The notes under the pieces are model-generated. The model saw only the letters and a list, made by a program, of their open reading frames with translations, was not told the origin of the DNA and searched no databases. The position numbers and the translations under genes were made by a program. Positions 38,968-50,748 of a stretch of 64,000 nt of DNA are shown here, piece after piece. Origin of the DNA: Hirudinaria manillensis. Lineage: Eukaryota > Annelida > Clitellata > Hirudinida > Hirudinidae. The stretch is from positions 8,328,244 to 8,392,243 of the forward strand of contig CM067526.1 in the NCBI GenBank assembly GCA_034509925.1, read 5' to 3'. Each line of letters begins with the position of its first letter. The first letter of the stretch is position 1.

Positions 38968-39964
38968 TTTTTAAAGATTACTGTTTCAAATTTAATAGTG
39001 GAATGAGTTTCAGAACCACTAAAATTTAGGTCTATTGTTATTTTGAAACAGTCTTGTCATGTTGTTTGGTTGATCTAGTGGAGAGCCTAATCTTACCTAA
39101 AAGCTAACAATATGGATTGAAAATAAACTTGTAATTAAATTCAGATCTAATCTAAATTCTATAATAATCTATATACACCTATACTGCAAGACAAGCATAC
39201 AAGCAGACTGAACCAAGAATAATAAATTTAAACTAAATTAATATAATATCATATGAAAATGTCTTACACAGAAAAATTTATCATAAATAATAAATCAATG
39301 AATCCATTGTCATACATATTATGTTTAGCACATACAAAATTAAGAATAATTATGTCGTGTCATTTTTACAATTGGAAAATTCAAAAATAACCTTTATTGA
39401 CTTATTTAAAACTCAAAATAATACAATTATTAAATACGAACATTTCACGAAAAACCGGAAACGCTATTCTCATGTTATATTGGCTAACAACAAATTAAAA
39501 AATTAATCTTCATCCTAGTGCAGACTCTTTAGGGGTCATTACTACAAACGAATCAATCGGAAAGCGAAGACAGAAGAATGAATCTTATTATCGCGTTTTA
39601 ACAACAACATAGACCTTTTGACTGCTCGCTTTTTCGAAGTTAACCTTCTATGCTTATTATGATGGTTGTTATGCTGTGGAAGTACGTGTTGGTGGCGGAT
39701 GCGTCGGATGCAGACAGTATGGGGTAGCATTTTATTTTTAATTTTTGATGGAGTGTATTAAACAAATATCTCTCTATAAGGGTCTCTCCTTTTCTTATTT
39801 TAAATGGTTCATTTTGGAAGTGTTTAAGTGAGCATGAGTTAAGTTAAGAGATAAATAATTGCTTAATGTAAGTGAATGAATTGTATTAGTCTGCATTCTA
39901 AAAATATTTGTCTTATGGCTTCAATTAAATCTAACTCATCTTTTTCAGATCAACTCTGGAAAAT
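38968..39964. promoter_or_regulatory. Head-to-head intergenic region, PHACTR and ALG11
   Basis: The start codons of PHACTR (-) and ALG11 (+) are about 1 kb apart and face away from each other, so this stretch must hold both promoters. TTTTTCAG at about 39942-39949 just before the ALG11 start could be the acceptor of a 5' UTR intron. No further exons are seen. Confidence 0.5.
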
Positions 39965-42463
39965 ATGCAACATCTTTTCATTGAAATAGTCTTATTGCAA
40001 CTTCTATTAATGTTCTTTCTCTTGCTCTTGCTTTATGTATGTCTGCTCTTTTTGCGATGCTTGACAAGAATGCTTGCCAAATATCAGTTGCCAGAGTTGA
40101 GAACTCCAACACAAAATGGGGTGAAGCCCATCATTGTCGGATTTTTTCATCCCTATTGTAATGCAGGAGGTGGTGGAGAAAGAGTTTTATGGTGTGCTAT
40201 TCGGGCTCTTCAATCAAGGTGAACTTATTTGATATCTATTTTTGTAATAACTCAGAATAATAATGATCGTAGAATTTCTAATTCAGATACGACAACATCA
40301 GGTGTGTAATATATACAGGTGACACCGAAGTTACTCGAGAGGAAATCTTAAGAAAGGCTCAGGAGAGATTCAAAATCACTCTTCCCAGAACAGAGCCTCT
40401 TGACTTGACATTTATCCACCTTTTTAATAGAAAACTGGTTGAGGCATCAACATTTCCCAGACTGACTCTGATGGGTCAGAGTCTTGGATCAGTGCTACTT
40501 GGTTTCGAGGCTATGTTTCGTTTCATTCCTGATATCTACGTTGATTCAATGGGATATGCCTTCACATTCCCATTGTTCAAATATTTAGCAGGATGTAAAG
40601 TGGCCTGTTATGTTCATTATCCTACAATAAGTTCTGATATGTTACGAAGGGTTGGTCTAATAATCCTTTGATAAATTTCATTTATTTAATATATTATTCT
40701 TTTTAGGTGTCAGAGAGAGTGGATGCTCATAACAATGCATCTTACATATCACAGAGCGCTGTGCTGAGCACTATAAAACTTTGGTATAATATAACTTTAT
40801 TTTATACATAATTCAACATATTATCCAGTAAATAACTTATTTTTTGCAAAGGTATTACAAAGTGTTTGCCATGACTTACGGTTTTGTGGGGAGATTTTCC
40901 GATGTTGTTGCTGTAAATTCTACTTGGACTCTTGCTCATATTATTGACATATGGAAAACTCCAGCAACCATTGTCTATCCTCCTTGTAATGTTGATGAGT
41001 TCCTGAAACTTCCAACGTCTGATACATCCAGTCAACCAATAAAATACATAGTATCCCTGTCACAATTTAGGTCTGAAAATGCAAAATTTTGAATTGCTTT
41101 AATGCTTTAAATCCAAGACAATAAATATTTTAATAAAGCTCAATCTTCATGCCATAATGGATTTCTAGAAATTTAAAATGTAACATTTGTTACATTGTGA
41201 TATTTAATTATTTAGGCCAGAAAAGAATCATCAACTTCAGTTAAAATCATTCAAGGCCTTTTTGTCAGGATATCCTGCTTTGGCACAAAATTGCAAATAC
41301 AAGCTTCTCTTCGTTGGAAGTTGCAGAAATGATGATGACATCATGAGAGTCAACCAGCTCAAGGAATTGGTCAGAGAACTTGAATTAGAGACATCAGTTG
41401 AATTCAGACTCGATGTGACATTTGAAGAACTGAGGAATATCCTTTCCAAGGCTGCAGTTGGGATCCACACCATGTGGAACGAACACTTCGGCATAGGTAA
41501 GGAAGAAAGTGTCTGATGGCTGCAGCAACCTTCACCATGCATGCCTATAATCTTTTTAAGCCTTATTCATGCGATAACTTCATTCACAAACTGTTGACCA
41601 AAAGCACACAAGCAGAATCAACCAAGCTTGGTATTGGCAATGAAGCCCTCACTACATTATTCAATGAGGTTCGGCAAATAGTCCTAATGTACCTCTGATA
41701 AGCCTGCTTAAACAATCTAACAAAAATAAACACTATGCAATTTCTACTAAACCTCCCCCCCCATCAGGAATTGTCTCTTGAATCTTTGTAGTGATCTTAT
41801 TGAAAGCCTAGCTCAACTTGACTTTTAGAGAATGTATTTCTTTTTCTAATCTAATCCATTTGCTTCTTTTTTGTACTTGGCCATTCTTTTGAATTCCTTA
41901 AGGGTCCTGATAGGGCATAAAGCCACTTAATCAATTTCATAAGCATAGCTTACCCTACTTACCAGGGTGCTCTGGTAATGCAGAATGGGTTTCAAATATG
42001 ACTATGTTGCTATCACTGCTAGATGCACCCAAATTTTATCATTCTCATATGACATATTAAGAGTTAAACAAATATTTGGCAAACTAGAACATTGTTTATT
42101 TGAGCTGTGACTCTGGCGTAATAAGTGTAGGCCCATCCAATATGGAAGATTTATTTTACAACTTTTATTTTTTTTTAATTTATAGGTGTGGTAGAGTTTA
42201 TGGCTGCTGGCTTGATGGTTGTGGCACATAATTCAGGAGGACCAAAATATGACATTGTCGTGGAGCACAACGGAGACAAAACTGGTTTCCTGGCTTCCGA
42301 TGAAGATTCATATTCAGAATGCTTATCTGAGATATTCTCCATGCACGATGATCGATCATTGCAAATCAGAGAAAATGCTAGGACATCCGTGCAGAGATTC
42401 TCTGATTTGCAGTTTGAAAAGAATTTTTTAAACTTAATGCAACCTTTGTTAAATTGTAATTAG
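39965..42463 (+). CDS. ALG11: ALG11, GDP-Man:Man3GlcNAc2-PP-dolichol alpha-1,2-mannosyltransferase
   Basis: ALG11 adds the fourth and fifth mannose to the lipid-linked oligosaccharide on the cytosolic face of the ER during N-glycan precursor synthesis. Six exons close in phase: 39965-40218, 40287-40650, 40707-40783, 40852-41070, 41216-41496, 42186-42463, giving 490 residues (human 492). A Leu-rich membrane anchor occupies about residues 3-33. Family blocks include [61 protein letters not shown] and the GT4 EX7E region [15 protein letters not shown] followed by [13 protein letters not shown]. The last intron (about 690 bp) splits the EX7E motif. It converges on the RWDD2-like gene with only about 120 bp between stop codons. 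Confidence 0.96.
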
Positions 42464-42585
42464 TGGGATTAGTCCCCACGACTTCAATCTTGTTGTTAAT
42501 TTAAAATGATTTACAAACCTGATATATGATGACGTATTTTATGTGAATAACATATTCACCATAATGATTCAATCACTTCAAATCA

Positions 42586-43465
42586 TCAACTCCCAGAAAC
42601 CCCAAAATAAATGTGAAAAATTTGTTGTAAATCATTTTCTTGCAAGAATTTGAGAAGTGCACCAGCATCCATGTGTTTGTCACGACATCCAGAATTCTGG
42701 AATCCTTTCTCTTCAAATGTTGTAAATTTCCTTCCCAGCTCAGAGAGGCTTTCTTGGTGTTTCAACATAATTTTTTTCCAACTCAATGATCTAATTTCTT
42801 TCCAAAACTCATCCACATCTTTTTCTAAGCCTTCAATGCAAATAATTCCTGGCTTTCCTGGGCAGCTGAATCCTGTCAAATTCAATTTCTTTGCAGTGTC
42901 GACTATAGCCTTCCTCTTGAACTTACTGTAGATATGATGGGAATAGATCCAATATCTGAGATATTTTTCTTTTTTTATTTCATTTTCGTTCGGTGACACA
43001 CATAATTGTGGCAAGTAGCTGTCTATGTTGTCGTTCATCCATTGAAGGATTGCAAGCACAGAAGGTTCCCCCATTTGTATGTTTTCTTTTGCGAAGCTTT
43101 TCACATTCGACGTGATGGCGGCGGCCATCTTGTTCGTAATGTTGTCTCCCCTGATTGAGATATCGGGAAGTTCGTCTGGATACCGGGAAGGCAGGTCGAA
43201 TGTCACGTCAGCCGCACCCTAGTGAAAACAAATAATTTATCAACCGTCCAGGCTCAAGATCAAATGCCACCAAGACCTTTGTTAGAGAATCCAACTTTAT
43301 CGTGTACCTCAGCCGTCTTCCAAATGGAGCCGAATTTCTATTTCCAATTTCAACAAACTCTTTGAGGTCCAGAAAAAGTCCAAGCTCATCCATGTGAAAT
43401 TCCTTCGGGTACATGCTCATAAGCATTTCTATTTCATATAATTTCTTGCTTTCGAGAGACTCCAT
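42586..43465 (-). CDS. RWDD2: RWDD2-like protein (RWD domain plus DUF1115)
   Basis: Two exons, 43465-43277 and 43218-42586, give 273 residues if translation starts at MESLESKKLY; an upstream in-frame Met at 43501 would add 12. The N-terminal RWD domain carries the MYPKEF block and the YP signature LPSRYPDELPDISI, with the intron in the middle (SLTK|GAAD). The second half matches the DUF1115 region of RWDD2A/B (YWIYSHHIYSKFKRKAI, LNLTGFSCPGKPGIICIEG, EEKGFQNSGCRDKHMDAG). Molecular function is poorly known even in mammals; RWD folds usually mediate protein contacts. The donor AAG|GTCTTG was preferred over a later one because only it keeps phase and fits the RWD fold. Confidence 0.88.
42606..42611 (+). 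terminator. AATAAA poly(A) signal candidate for ALG11
   Basis: The hexamer lies about 145 bases after the ALG11 stop, already inside the last codons of the opposite-strand RWDD2-like gene. If used, the two 3' ends overlap. Confidence 0.4.
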
Positions 43466-43682
43466 GCCCTGACTTAGCGAACACAACTCAATGCAATACA
43501 ATTTGAGTGAGAAAGTAATTATGGTGCTTAAAAGTTCACTTACAATGGTTCAAGTAATTTTTGAAATTGTTGGATTTTTCCGACGGAATATTTTAAAGTA
43601 AAATATAACATATTAAGAAGAAATATTTATAGATTTAGATCAAACCTTCTCACTGCATTAGAATGCGTGGTTTTGCTACACA

Positions 43683-43868
43683 ATGGTCAAAAACAAAGCT
43701 AACCACACGCTAAAGCAATCATTTCCCATATTTCCGAAAGACTTTGCATACAATCAAGCCCACCGTGCAGCATCACAATTGGTAAATTTAAAAAAAAAAT
43801 TGAGAAAAGGTTCGCCTCCAATAAAATGCTATAAGCCTCAACGAAGCTTTTTCTCTGGTATCAACTGA
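43683..43868 (+). CDS. Small basic ORF, possible RBIS (C8orf59)-like protein
   Basis: The 61-residue ORF starts MVKNK with an acceptable ATG context (CACAATGG) and is Lys-rich. Its pattern MxKNK, K..F.IF, alanines and then NLKK resembles the first ~40 residues of the ribosome biogenesis factor RBIS (MAKNK..., NLKK). The rest of RBIS is not seen: the frame stops after FFSGIN, and no downstream forward exon was found. A possible donor TTG|GTAAAT lies just before VNLKKK. It could be a truncated gene, a very small functional gene or chance. Confidence 0.3.
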   Translation: MVKNKANHTLKQSFPIFPKDFAYNQAHRAASQLVNLKKKLRKGSPPIKCYKPQRSFFSGIN

Positions 43869-44273
43869 CATTTTCCCGAGCCATCTTCATAACTTAACTT
43901 TCTCAAATCATCCACCAAACTTTCCAATGCTCCTAAGTACTTTAGCCACTTTTGGGATCAACTGCTTTTCTTTATGCACATTTTGTGTAATGTTAATAAA
44001 GATCGTGACAGTTGAATCTTTGGCAGTAGTATAACTATCCCGAAATTTAGAATATACAGACTTTCCCTCAATCACAATAATAAGAATCTCATTAAAAGAA
44101 ACCAAAACAAATCCACAATCACTGTGTGAGGAAATAACAAAAAATCCAAAACCATAAAATTACATCTATAATATTAAGCAGGAAGGATACAAGCAGCGTG
44201 AACCAAAACTGTAATCAGAACAAAATCATTTTAGAAGGCTGAGGTTAACTTTTGAACATTTGGGTAGCTAAAT

Positions 44274-45604
44274 TCACAAAACATTATAATGTTGTTTTTT
44301 CTTCCCTCCACATTGAAGGCTACTATGATCATCAAAGGATGTTCCAGCAGAGCAATCATCTTCACTGAATGGGACTTTCTTGCCAGTAGATAATTTTTCA
44401 ACATTAAAGATCACACCAAGATGACTTGCAAGGTCTTGAAGCTCATCATATTGTTCCATGCAAAGTTTTCCAAGATAAAAAAAATCTAACAACTTATTTA
44501 TCAGAGATGATGTATACCTGAAAAAAATTTTCTTAAAAATAATCTTTTCATTCAAAAGCAAATAATCTAAAAAATTATGATTAATTTAGAATCATCATCA
44601 ATCAAACATGAAATAAATGAATAAATTTAATTTTATATTATTCTCCTTGTTGAGCTAATCAGACCTTAAGAAATCAAAATGTGTTCCTATCACTTTTACC
44701 CATAACTTACACACATAGCAACATCCAATCAAAAGAAATTCTGATAATGCCATCAGTGAGGGTCTGTATAATGTTCTGAAATTAATTGATGACCTTTTCC
44801 CTAGGCCCAGCTCAATAAAAGGGAAGACCTGATATTATCCACAATTGTTAACCAAACAATTTTGGATGTCAATTTGAAATGCACCAATATGTCTTTATTA
44901 CCAATCAACTAAGCTTTAAAAGAATCTTTTTTTATAAACTCAGTAATGCCCAACAATAAATTGATTTAATAAATATTTCCTTCGAATATTGATGAAATTT
45001 AACAAATCATGGTCAGCATAACTGAATGATAAAGAGCATCTACAATGATAAAAAAAGACAAATTATTTAATAAATTACTATATTTACTTATATACGTAAA
45101 AATTGGAAAACCTGGAAAGATCTATCAAGTTGGATTGATGCCTCTGAAATGGCTTCTGGTTGAGTGAAGAGAAGAGCTTTGGACAAAACATGCCTAAAAC
45201 AGCTCCATGGGCATAGAGTGTACCATCTGAGGAATTAATGACTGTATCACAGAACAAGCCTGATCTTCTGTATTCACAAAGTTTCATTGAAATTATCCTC
45301 AAGTGCATTGGATTAGATGGTAAATCAGAGGGACAAGTGGGGTTATCTCCAGGATCTTAGGTATTAATGTAGAATTTAATCATGATATTATAAAATGAAA
45401 GACATCAAATGTGAAAAAAACTAAAAAATGTAACAACTGAATTCTTTTTTGAAAGTATGAGAATTTATGACAAGTAAACCATTCACCAGGCAAAATATTA
45501 GACAGAATTCTGGACTTTGGTGAATCCTGAGACTTATATGATTTCAAATAACCTTTCTTGGCCGAATTCATTGCTATGTGGTTGTGGATTGTCGGATCGC
45601 TCAT
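44274..45604 (-). CDS. BTB/POZ-domain protein
   Basis: Three exons keep phase: 45604-45487, 45346-45112, 44517-44274, encoding 198 residues if translation starts at MSDPTIHNH, whose ATG is the first codon after a TTAACAG acceptor. A BTB fold is evident: LCEYRRSGLFCDTVINS, AHGAVLGMFCPKLFSSL, INKLLDFFYLGKLC and ELQDLASHLGVIF. The tail after it is only about 40 residues, with no zinc finger, kelch or BACK domain visible. BTB domains dimerise and often link to CUL3 or corepressors. The FAR1/ZSWIM-like exons just upstream on the same strand may belong to the same gene (see the entry at 45804). Confidence 0.72.
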
Positions 45605-45803
45605 CTGTTAAAATTACCACCAATGTTAATATCATCAAGGATGAATAAGTACTATTTCAAACATTACTTTTATAACTTCCAAAAACTGACAATCTTTAGT
45701 CAATCCAATTCTTATAACAAATTTGCATCCTTTGATATTAGGACTGAAAATGTATTAATGCTTTTCAATACTAGGCAAACACATGAATAAGGAATGCAAT
45801 TAC

Positions 45804-46224
45804 CTTGCAAGTAACACAGTTTCTTTGCTGTGCTTTTTGAAGCTTTTACTTCCAAAAACACATGAATACGTGAGAGAGTAATATATCAAGCACTCAGGAG
45901 CCTTTTCAATAATGGCATGGTTGACTCTAATGTGTGCAGACTTCAGCTTCCTAGAATCGGATCTGAATAATCGAACTTTCTTCTCATGACAATAGCAATG
46001 AACTGCTTTTTGAAGTTGGTGGAACGACGAGTATTTCGCACCTAATTTCAAAAAGCCATTAATTTGTTCTCCGCGGGGTTCGTCATCATCAGTCGTCGAC
46101 TTGAGCAAAATTGATAAAAAGTAGTGATGCACAAGTTGATTAAATATAAAAAAAAAAATACAACGAAACGAACCTTGAAAAAATCTTTTACGTACGAGGA
46201 ATCTCCAACCGTCTCCTCCGCCAT
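45804..46224 (-). CDS. FAR1/ZSWIM3-like N-terminal module, probably 5' exons of the BTB gene
   Basis: Exon 46224-46174 (MAEETVGDSSYVKDFFK) joins in phase to 46099-45804. The second exon encodes FLKLGAKYSSFHQLQKAV, CHEKKVRLFRSDSRKL and LIYYSLTYSCVFGSKS. This resembles the FAR1-like, WRKY-GCM1-related module at the N-terminus of ZSWIM3 and of some Mutator-type transposases. The strong donor CAAG|GTAATT leaves phase 2, which would hit a stop in the next BTB exon. A weaker donor ACT|GTGTTA would join in phase 0. So it may be one FAR1-BTB gene, a broken gene, or a separate short gene ending in LLAR. Confidence 0.5.
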
Positions 46225-49200
46225 AGTAACCCAGAATTTGAAACAAACCACACCTCTTAAATGTCCACGTCTAAATCATGCAATTCATTACAAAAGTAAA
46301 CCACTTAATAAAAAACTAACAACGCCCGGCAACACTGCGCCGCACAACACCAGCTAACTCCAGCAGGCGCAGCCGTAAACTATATTTTAGATATTGTGCA
46401 AATATTGTCAATATTTATCAGTCAGAGAGTATATGGTTTTTGTAATGCCAGTTAAACAAAGTACTTGTCACATAGATTTGGTGTGGCTACTAACACCTAA
46501 ATATAAGTGACGCTCCCACATGCAAAATCGCAGAGGCGCCAACCAGAATTTTTTTTTCAAGGGGGAAGGGGGATTTGTAAAGTAGGAATGAGTAAAGTAC
46601 GGCCGGGCACAATTGAGCACGCACGAGGCAAGTTAACTAACAAAAAAATGTTCAATAAAATTTTGAAAGGTTAAATATTAAAACCAGTTAATGGACTATA
46701 TTTATCAGTTATTTTGTATATTTAATTTTAATTATGTTGCTTATTGGTATTATTTCGTTCGAGCCCCATAACCTCCCTGCTTTTTGGGCTTTTTTTTACG
46801 CCACCGCAGATTTGTATTATCTAAAATCAAGTATGTAAGAAATACTGACATCTAAAAAGTAATATTAAAACTCTTAAAGGAACCCAGTTTACAGGTCTGT
46901 TGTAAAAACAAGATTGGATACGAAGGTATGGAAAGATCGGATTGGTTAAGCATTCATATCAAGGAATGTCCATGGGCAAGACCTCTTCACAAATTTCTTG
47001 GGCATCGTTCAACGACGACAAAAGGCATTCACTCAAGTCCTTCAAAGATTGGAACTAGACATTGGGACTTATTCGGGGAGGGGAAGAATTTCATAAAATA
47101 TTCAATTGAAAGATTACATTTTCTCGTTCCCTCTGTCGAGAGGCTGCTCTTCAACAAGGTTTGGACACCGACGAACAGAATTTTTCAAATGATCATCAAA
47201 GCTTCTTTAAGCTCGGAGGAAACTTTAGTTTTCTTCATTAAAAAAATTATGCAATTATGATATAAAAGTAATAAAGTGCTTAATTAAAATATAATATTAA
47301 ACCGTGGCGGATCTGGACCACTTAAACTAGAAACTCCCCACGTAGAGAATGAATATTCAGAGTGGAAAAGGTGAATATCTACATTGACCTCAAAATGTTT
47401 TAGCAGACGATCCGCGCGGGGGGAATGAAATAAATGCACGATGACATAGCGGCAGACGAATGCAACTTAATGACGATGATAACGATAATGTTCAGGTGAC
47501 AAAGACCATGTTCATCATGGCTGTAAATTGACCAGTTTGTCCTGTGATGCAATTAGGCAGGTCGAAAGATGCAAGTGCCAAAAGCACACCAGAAAAGGTA
47601 ACCATGACTACCCAAACTGCAATTTTGAAATTCATCATTTGTTATGAATTTTTCGTTTACTTGATGACGATGACGACGACGACGACAACGAAGTCAATGA
47701 ATATTTCATTGAGGATGGTGGCAACAACCATATCACGATAATGATGATGACGACGACGACGACGAAGATGTCAATGAAGAAACTAATACGGTTGATAACA
47801 GGAACGGCACACTTGTCTGGCTTCTTTGGGCAAACAAAGACCAAGGATCCAAGGAGAGCTTGCACAGCTATGACGTCATTCATTCATCCATCCATCCATT
47901 CCTTCACTTCACCTTTCCATTCTCGCTTGGAGGCGGTCATAATGCTGCATCCTTTGGAGCGGGAGTAGTTGTTCTATGCAGGAGGTTGGTTTAGCTGTTG
48001 TTATTGTTGCTATTTTTTTGCACGGAATTCATGTTTCGCTATGGCGACGGTAGTCATTAGAAACATTTAATGTCGTTACATTTTCGCTTGTATGGAGAAT
48101 CAAAATTCTTTATCTGCGGGAAAAGCAAATATTTTTTTCCAGACGATTGTTAATTAAAATTATTACCAAATTGTTACTAAATGGGATTAAAAAAGACCGA
48201 ACTATTTAGAGGCGAATAATGAAACAAACGAAGTTTAATTTTAAATTTAATGTCTAATTCAGAAGAACTAATATTGTACAAACAACTTTTTTCACGAAAG
48301 TGGAAGGCAAAATAAACGAAACCAGCGTTTTCAAGGAGGAGGGACAGAAGGTAATTTGCTCACCAAGTGATTGATTTTTAATGTGAAAAGCGAAAAAAGA
48401 CCACTTAAGTGTAATTCCAACCCCAAATAACCTCGACTAATTGGAAGATGACAAACATCGACAAACGACATTGTGTTTTGCATCACATTTCGCAAAAGTA
48501 AAGCATATTTGCAGGATCACGGTTAGTTCATCGCCGGAACATTTTTACGAAGATTGAGAATTTAAAAGCATTATAATTCCTAAAAAGGAAAATAAATTGT
48601 TATTAAACAGTTGACGCTTTTAAATATAATAAGACGAGGTTGACGTACACATTTAAAGATTTCATTTTAAACAAAATTCAATCGAAAAATTTCAAATTGA
48701 AATCGTGAGGAAGTCCCTGCAATAATGCATAACAGTCCTTCTACCATGGATATATTACATATTATATTTCGCCTTATATTTCGAGGTTTAATAGAGACAT
48801 CTCGATAAAATTTTTTCGAAATATTTTCATTGATATCCATTACCTGCTGTTCCAAATTACCCCTATTAAGGGCTTGTTCATTTTTCAGTGTTTGGATATG
48901 TTTCTATATATTAATGAACAATGGAGAGTCGTCTCGGAACAGTTTGGATGACAGGCAAAAGAGATTTCATATGCGGAGATCCTTAATATCTAACCCACTC
49001 AGACCCTAACTTAATCTTACTAATACCCTACCCTACTTCCTGATTCTGGAAATCCAGCAAACCGACAAAACTTGCCTGTGAGTTGTCTTTTGCCTGTCTC
49101 TTATTCAAGTTCCAACTTGAAGAGGTCTGGCAAGATGATTCCCTTCGACGTATGTTGCGCATATGTTGTACGTCAATCAATGCTCTACATTAAATGCTAG

Positions 49201-50748
49201 TTTGAGATCCAACTCTTCAATGCAAGCATGAAAAGTCCAATGGCACCGCAATGAATGTTCAGGCGATGAATTTGCTTGCCATATTTGCTTGTCACGATAA
49301 TGCTATTCGTCTAAAATAATGCATGAAAATTGCAATCGACTGCTCTTAAATCATTTCTGGAATTGTAACCCTTAGAGCCAAGTTGATGTCTTGCAATTGA
49401 AGCGAAACAAATCCGTGATGGAGCAAGAGCAATTTTGAGAAAATATAAGATGATGACAGCGATTTTAATAATGACAATGATGGTAATGATGATGATGACG
49501 GCGACGACGACAACGATGATGGAATTCTTCTAAAGATGGATCTTTCAACATGGCAATTAAAAATTAATTCGGATTTTAGTCCTGGAAATCTCAAGTCGAA
49601 TGTTTTTCTCTTAAATATTGCATCTGAGTCGTGCAAGTCTATGTAAAATTCAAACGTTCTTTGCATGTTTTTAATGCACCCATTAACACTGGCACCAATT
49701 AAAATGTTATAATTATTTAGTTAAAGTCGAATTTAATTAAATTAAATGTTCTAATTTAATTCGATTTTCCGAATTTAGTCTTTATCGGTAGTTATTCGTT
49801 TGGAATTATTCTTCCTGTCACGCATCGTGGTATAATTACGAGTCATGTAATAAGAACTCGTACATTTCTTTACTTGAGGACCTGAATTTTGTTTATCATA
49901 AATTTCTGCTTGCAAAGTCTTTTCTCTAAATAAAAAAAAAACTACGAAACCAACGAATAAAATACGACAAATTGGAAATGCAGATATTTAGATCTGGAAA
50001 TCCAGTCGTTTCATAAAATAAAACTAAAAGAAAAACATTAATCTGAGATTTTAATGAATTATTGAGTTAACTGTTAATCCTCGATTTTCCAAGATGGCTA
50101 TTTTGTAAAAGTAACAAGGTATCAATGAAGCAATTTCTCTCGAGGAAAGTGAGTGAAACAAGGCTTTCAAATAAAATATCAAAAACAATCAAGTATTTTA
50201 AAAACGTGGTTATGATGACGATGATGGTGGTGAGCATGATATAAAGAATTCCTTAGTGAAATTATTCAATTTATAAAGATGAAAACGAATAGCTATTTTA
50301 AGATATGCAAATAAAAAGTGTCCCAATATCGACAATATAAATAGGAGGTTGCAATTTGTCAATGAAGATCATAATTCATGAGAGCGTTTAAAAATCTGTA
50401 GCAGAAGCAGAACTTACTTATTATTAATAACTTATTAGGTGACATTTACCCAGAGATCTTGAGCCAATAGTCTTGTTGTCGTCTTGGTCTTTCAAATACT
50501 TATATCGATGATTCATTTTTTACGTTTGAAAGTCAATAGCAGTCAATCATTAACACCAAAATAAAAAAAAAACCTTTGTTCTAATTTTGTGGCGTTATAC
50601 AGCCAAGAGCTGCAATGCCATAATACGACGACAAACGTTAATAATAATAACATTAATTATAACATTGTTATTAATAATAATAATAAATATTACTATAACG
50701 CCATCGTAATAAACATTATTAACCCATATTTCGTAACTTCATTAGATC
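46225..50748. other. 4.5-kb gene-poor region
   Basis: No gene is supported. An ORF at 46928-47260 (110 residues) has no recognisable features. GAC/GAT triplet low complexity lies at about 47660-47770 and 49440-49520, and a short TTCA/TCCA run at about 47877-47903. Otherwise the region is AT-rich with scattered short ORFs. Confidence 0.55.

Noticed and set aside
43908-44105. Reverse-strand 65-residue ORF between the BTB and RWDD2 genes
   Set aside because: It has no domain and no matching splice partners, and its base composition is like the flanks.
46757-46767. GTTCGAGCCCC resembling a tRNA T-loop
   Set aside because: The 70 bases upstream are AT-rich and cannot form acceptor, D and anticodon arms.
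46928-47260. 110-residue forward ORF
   Set aside because: No motif or homologue is recognised and no splice context supports it; it is consistent with chance in a gene-poor region.
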